DNA from: Podocnemis expansa
Lineage: Eukaryota > Chordata > Testudines > Podocnemididae
Reading direction: 5' to 3'
Assembly: GCA_007922195.1 (NCBI GenBank)
Contig: ML682005.1
Location: 31,264,672-31,328,671, forward strand
Length of the DNA stretch: 64,000 nucleotides
The translations under genes and the position numbers were made by a program. The notes beneath the pieces are model-generated. The model did not search any database. It was not told the origin of the DNA and saw only the letters and a list, made by a program, of their open reading frames with translations. Below, in pieces: positions 58,468 through 64,000 of this stretch; position 1 is the stretch's first letter; each line of letters starts with the position of its first letter.

Positions 58468-58648
58468 AAAAAAGCAAGGAGTCTTGTGGCACTTAAAGAC
58501 TAACAGATTTATGTATTGCTTGAGCTTTCATGGGAGAAAATCCCACAAAAGCTGATACGATAAATAAATCTGTTAGTCTTTTAAGTGCCACAAGAGTCCT
58601 TGCCTTTTTTGCTTTACTAAACTAACATGGCCACCCCTTTGGAACGTC
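58468..58648 (+). mobile_element. Penelope-like hairpin copy, perfect 13-bp TSD
   Basis: A headless inverted body (AAAAAAGCAAGGAGTCTTGT …) is followed by a forward body and head ending CACCCCTTTGGAACGT. It is flanked by CACATAATTTATA at 58455-58467 and 58649-58661. Confidence 0.78.
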
Positions 58649-58661
58649 ACATAATTTATAT

Positions 58662-61600
58662 TTCTCTTAGTAGTCTTTTTGTAGCAAACACTTATTGTGC
58701 TAGTCACAATATATATATATATATATATATCTGCTTAGATATGGAAAGAAAAATTATTTAAAAGAAATACAGATGCAGTACAAAAGAGGAAATATGGATA
58801 TAATATGTAGAATGTTCAAGAATCTGATTTTAATTTTGTTTCTACAGCAGTTCAATGGTTTCACAAGATGGTCTTTATTTCTGAAGGTCTAAACATTCAT
58901 TTACATTATGTTTTAAAGCTTGCTTTATGGATTGTGTAGGTGGAAGTAGTGCTGGAGGCTGGCATGCAAGAGGACAGGATTTAATTTCTAGTGCTGACAT
59001 CTTTTTTCCTGGGCTGTGGAAGCATTGCACGCTCTGGGACAGGGAGTGTGAATTTGTTTAAGAATCACTCTGCAAACTAAATAGCAACATAGTATGTTCC
59101 AAAGAGAATTGTCAACACCATGTCCTAAAATAGGGAGAGTGATTAGAGATGGCTCTTTTGGAGAGAGAAAAGGAGCCCATTATGGTTAAATCTGTAAACA
59201 TGACTTTGAAGATCTAGGAGTTAAGTAGATTTTGGGGAACAGTGGGAAATGGAGTAAGTTGACTTTGCATCTTGCAGGCTCAGAAGCAAATTTAGCCAGT
59301 ACTTCAATCTACCTCATTTGAGGGAATGTCAATGCTGTTACCTGGGAGCAATTTGCTAGCAAGGGTGGTAGGGAATAGGCATAGCTATAGATTCCCTTCT
59401 TATTCATCCCACCTCCAATCCCTTACAGATGATCTGTCTTCTCCACCAGGAATCCCCTTAAAGAGATGTGACATTGTTTTGCTTGTCTACTACTTGAGGC
59501 CTTCAGGAGACATTCTTTATGGCACAATGCCTCCTGATGCTCCCTCGGAGACTATCCAGATATGAAATACCCCCTCTAGCTCTGTTACGGGGTGTAAACA
59601 GTATGCTGATCTGGCTGTATTTGAACCATAATATAAGTTGAGTTTGAAAGTTGAAGCCCAAGTTAATAATATTTGTAAACAGTTCTCTTAAAAGGGAGAG
59701 TTTAGTATAGCATAGATTTAACTTCTATCTCCACCTTCCTTTGATGAAACTTCCTCCTGGTCTGTATCTCCTTTATGGTACTATGCTTATGTAGTCTCTC
59801 TGATTTATTCAAGGTCCCAGTTCTTGTTACTGTATCTTATGTTTCATTGCACAGAATGCATGACCCATTTATCATTCCATAAACCTAATACCTCAAAAAT
59901 CACGTTGTTTGCTTTATTGTGTGTTTTAAGGTCACACATTTTGGGTCACCATCAACATAGTTAGCAGCTTCAGAAATAATATCCATCTTTTTACTTTACA
60001 CATCTTGGTCTATGGACTTTTCTATCATGTGCAGGAACAGGTTTCTCCATGTGGATTATACCAGCCCATACAGAAAAAGAGGTTGCAACAGAACTTCCTC
60101 CTGTCACTGGTCCCCATGGAAAACTCCAAAGGAGTCACACAGCCAAGAAGCAGAGAGGTTGATGCTAGGAACTTATATCCAGTGTGGAGGTAAAGAGTCT
60201 CTCTTCAGGTGGTTCTGAATTTTTGCACTCATCCCAGCTCCATGGAGTTTGTAGGAATAACCTATGGACTGTTCAATGAGTTGATGGAGGAGAACTATCT
60301 TAAATATATCTTGTGGTAGACTTTTCATAAAGTAACAAACTACCTTAATGATCCTTTGAGGGATTCAACCTTTTATCTTTCTATCTTGACTCACTGACTT
60401 ACTGTCATTTTACTGTTATCTCCTAGATAACATTTAAAATGTTTAAATAACTTGGCAGCAAAAGATGTGGGGAAAAAAATCCGATATGTAATCAGCTGCA
60501 TCACATGCTTTTCTTAATTGCAAACAATGTATATGCTCACTCAGTAATTACATAACACTTCAGAAATGTGGAGGGAAAGAAGATTTTTCTGGTGTGATGC
60601 TCTTTGTCCAGTTTTAGGGCTTGCGTCTACCATCTGCGATTCCCAGGCATACATCTTAATTAAATAAATGACACCTGCTTTGAAATGCTGTCACCCCTTT
60701 ATATATTCTGTAAAAGCAATTTCCATTTTGTTGAGTTCTTCTCCCACACATTTATGCTTAGAATCAGTTTTAAAAAAAAGAATAATAGTACTAAGACATC
60801 TGTGAAAAATGACATTAATGGATTAATGCCTTTCTGGAGCTTCTGGTCCCTACTCTTCCAAAGAGTTTGTCAGTGCAACATGGTGCACATGACTACTAGA
60901 GCTTGTATTTAGAGCAGTTATTTTGCAGATTTTTCTTCAAAATTGCATTTAGCTGAACATTTTTATGGCTGAACATCTAAGGACACTGAAGAATGCAAGT
61001 TATTGCTTCTGAAGTCAGCTGTAATTTACATGAAGTAAATTGCCTCCAAATTTGCCTTGTCTGTATGGTGAAATACCACTTAAAAGCAATTAAAGCTTTC
61101 TCCATAACACCCACTGTTGCTAGATCTGCAGAAATTGGAGACTACACCCAAGCAATTGTCTTTGGGCCAAACCTGAACCCAGATGATATTACCTGTTCAC
61201 CTGCCAAGACTGGTGCTACATCTTAGCTATTTTCAGCTTGAGATAGTCCTGTGCTCCATGAATCCATCTGCAGATTATAATTAGTAGAAAAGAACTGCCA
61301 TTGGGAAGGGATCCAAGATAAATGCTTTGTTTTAGAATTCTATTCTCTTATGGAAGGGAAGAAGGCTAGACCTTTGACTCATGGTGCCAAAACCAGAACT
61401 GTTAGTGTTTAGAAATCTGCCATCAGATACAGAAACAAATGGATCTATAGATGAATACTCTTAAAGTGTTGTTAGAATAACAAATTAAGGCTGAAGTGGT
61501 CAATAATGGGTGCTTAAAGTTGGGTGTCAAGTCTGCATTTAAACACATGTAGTGCATTGGATTAAGCTAACAACCCTTAAACAGTTTGGGCCCTTACCAC

Positions 61601-63169
61601 AGGCATTCAGTATTCTATGCTTGAATGTGTCAGGAAACAGTGAGAGCCAGAGGTATCTAGGCCTTGCATGTTAATATATATTTGGTAAACATGTTTATAA
61701 GAGTCAACCTGTGCCTGTATGATTTCTGCATTATGTTCTTGTAGGAAGAGCAGAAAATGCAACAATACATAAATAAATAAACTGCTTATTTTCAAAAATA
61801 TAATCATCTGGCAGTTCCTAGTATTGCAAACTACTTGTGAAAGTCAGACCAAAGACTTAAGCACCTAAATGAGCTCCTCAGTCCTTATTTTGGGCACCCA
61901 TTTTAGATAATCTTGGTTTAGAAGTTTAATGTGAAGGCTTTTATGTACACAACTTCATGCAGCAGAGATGACCACACTCTGCTTGTTAGAACTGCAACTC
62001 AGGAATTGAAAATCCATCTGACCTCAGTCTCTCCTACTATTTCTCTATTGGCTTATCCTACTGCAAAATGGATCATTTAACTTTTACCCAATTCACATCA
62101 AGTGGTGTAGGGATTAAAAGGCAGCTCTCAACTGCACATCTTCATATAACTTTCAGAAATGATACTGAAACCTAGTTCACAAATATATACACATCTCCAT
62201 TTCAAATGAGAGAAAAGAAAAGATAGTATATTAACCCTTTCCCAAAAACAATGGTGTAAAATTGCATCACAGAAACAAACGATCCAAAATCCTTTGAGGA
62301 TTAAGTGCTCTGAAAATTCTGTGAGTTGTCACTGCAGTCACTACTTCATTTTTTCTGGGTCATGGTTTTCAAACTACATAGAACTCAAGGAATCACAAGA
62401 GAATTTTGGCCTAGATCATTGCCTACATGACTTTAAGACAATACTCATTGTTTTTTCTTTATCCTACTTGTGGAAATATATATGTCTCTGAAATCCCTAC
62501 TGCAAACAAACTTTTATTTTCTAATACACCTTTATAGTTTTAAATTTGCATCCTATTTGCTTCCTCAGTTTCAGCAGCTTAGGCCAAAATCTCCATGATG
62601 ATGGAAGTCTTTTTCCTCCAAAGATTGTGAAGAAGGTTAAACTACTTCATTTCTGCCTATACAGACATCTATATTGTATCTGATATACTTTCAGAACTAC
62701 AATGGACGTTATTAGTTTAGCTCAATTAGCTAGACTTTGAGAAACAATCATTTGCTATTTTTAACCAACCAAAATAAGCAGTTATCAGTAGATTCCAGCC
62801 TGTTTTCCATTTCCCATTCCACATAATGAAAACTGTGTATTTCTGAATATGGACTTACTGACATCTTTACTGATTAGCCTTTCCCCACTTTTAAGAACAA
62901 CTTGCTCATTTTGATCATATCTTCTTTTGTTTTAATCAGTTGCTTTATGGTTCACCACCACACTTTTCCCTTTGGGTATATAGTTTCTTTCATACTGTAG
63001 GTTTGATGAGAGAACTCCAAAAGTGAGTTTTACACACCATAATTTTTATCTTTTTTTTTTTAACTTTTCAAAAGCTTTAAGGTGTGAGCTCCTGAGAGAG
63101 GAACCCTCCCCTTTTCTTCCAATTCTATTCACAAATAGAGTGCTAGCACCTGGAGCTAAGTGCTCTGCT

Positions 63170-63170
<1 letters not shown>
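58662..63170. other. Unassigned AT-rich DNA with (TA)n at 58709-58730
   Basis: About 4.5 kb with only short frames (for example 59326-59565 and 60993-61226) that show no domain or codon signal I recognise. No repeats were identified apart from the TA run. Confidence 0.4.

Positions 63171-63204
<34 letters not shown>
63171..63204. repeat. (GT)n microsatellite
   Basis: Uninterrupted GT dinucleotides. Confidence 0.97.
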
Positions 63205-63206
<2 letters not shown>

Positions 63207-63757
63207 AAATAGCTTGTTGTTGCCCTCCAAAAGATCATTCAGGTCTCTCTCCAAAAGATGATTCAGGGGGCATTGGCCTTCTCTAGTAGCCACAAAGTCA
63301 TCCAGAAAGTGTTCAAAAAGACTGAAGGAGGAAGCAGGCTTCTGGCCCTCTCCCAGATAGGACTGCAATACATTGAACAAGAGACAAGGGATTTACAGAC
63401 TCTTTATAGGTTTGGATAATTTACATAAGCATATAAACTCTGAGCTTTTTGATAGACCCCCATAACTAGACTGATCTTGAACTTGAGTGTATCAAAACTG
63501 GTTCAGTATGTTCTTGTTACCTCTAGTTTAGCTTTGCTGATACAGAGCATCCATATTCACTGTAGTCAATGTACAGACCATAAAACTCAATTTAATTTCA
63601 AGTATTAGTTGGGAAGACTAGTTGGAAAGGAGTGTCTTATATTGCTGCTATCTTCAGCTACATCCTAATTAATCAAAAGCCAGCTTTTATACTCCCAGCC
63701 TCAAACTTACTTTACATACCCTGATTGCCCAAAATTCTGATTGTTGTTAAACACTTT
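63205..63757. other. Unassigned DNA
   Basis: Nothing recognised. Confidence 0.4.
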
Positions 63758-64000
63758 GGCTGTGTTCACATGGCACTTTTGTTTCGAAACAACCTCGTTG
63801 TTTCGAAACAAAAAAAACCATGTTCACACGACGCACCGTTGTTTTGAAACAAGGGGAAGCCCTTGTTTCGAAACAACTGTGTTGTTTCAAAACAAGTTAA
63901 ACCCCATTTGGGGACGAAACAAGGTGTGTGAACATGTTGTTTCGGAACAAAGTGTTCTGAAACAACAGTGGATCCTCAGCACCCTGGCCAGGGAACCCTC
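63758..64000. mobile_element. Harbinger-type element, cut by window end
   Basis: It starts GGCTGTGTTCACATGG. The arm holds TTGTTTCGAAACAA words with several intact CpGs. The final ATCCTCAGCACCCTGGCCAG parallels ATCAGCACCCTGGCCAG at 43324-43340, so this is the left end of a relative of the 43008-44101 element. Confidence 0.7.

Noticed and set aside
60993..61226. 77-codon frame as an exon
   Set aside because: It has no recognisable domain or convincing splice sites.

Overview
This window looks like non-coding, repeat-rich vertebrate DNA, most probably from a turtle. The reasons are: CR1 LINEs with sauropsid-type 3' ends, tRNA-derived SINEs of the cryptodire type, many self-complementary MITEs with GGGTATGTCTACAC-like ends, and short Penelope-like copies. 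I found no convincing host exon, tRNA gene, rRNA gene or CRISPR array. Every recognisable protein-coding stretch belongs to a mobile element. Family names come from memory of these families, not from a search.

Layout. 1-2.4 kb holds a SINE, a MITE and a small hAT copy with a perfect 8-bp target duplication. 2.4-6.1 kb is a long CR1 LINE on the minus strand (esterase-like ORF1, endonuclease-RT ORF2, both decayed). 6.6-20 kb mixes old CR1 tails, hAT-type GC-rich elements, Penelope-like hairpins, two large DNA hairpins (14.7-15.1 kb) and a solo LTR (17.13-18.05 kb) carrying a TATA box and an assembly gap. 20-36 kb is mostly unassigned AT-rich DNA with scattered MITEs, hAT copies, CR1/SINE nests and a cluster of Penelope-like copies at 29.5-30.4 kb. 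37.5-40.5 kb is a 3-kb PIF/Harbinger transposon with a Myb/SANT-like gene (plus) convergent with a truncated transposase (minus). 43-44.1 kb is an internally rearranged relative. 50.3-54.1 kb holds two head-to-tail copies of a LINE with a C-terminal restriction-like endonuclease (R4/Dong/Rex6-like), the longer one preceded by a tRNA-like leader. 55-58.7 kb has three Harbinger-type MITEs, a probable second solo LTR and two Penelope-like copies, one interrupted by a MITE. 58.7-63.7 kb shows nothing I can assign, and the window ends inside another Harbinger-type element.

The genes do not form a host pathway. They are layers of transposons, and several nested insertions with intact target duplications give a relative order. 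The strongest observations are these. Six Penelope-like hairpin copies have perfect 11-13 bp duplications, and a seventh has one mismatch. Many MITEs share ends and a subterminal block with the Harbinger element. The LINE pair has a Pol III-like leader.
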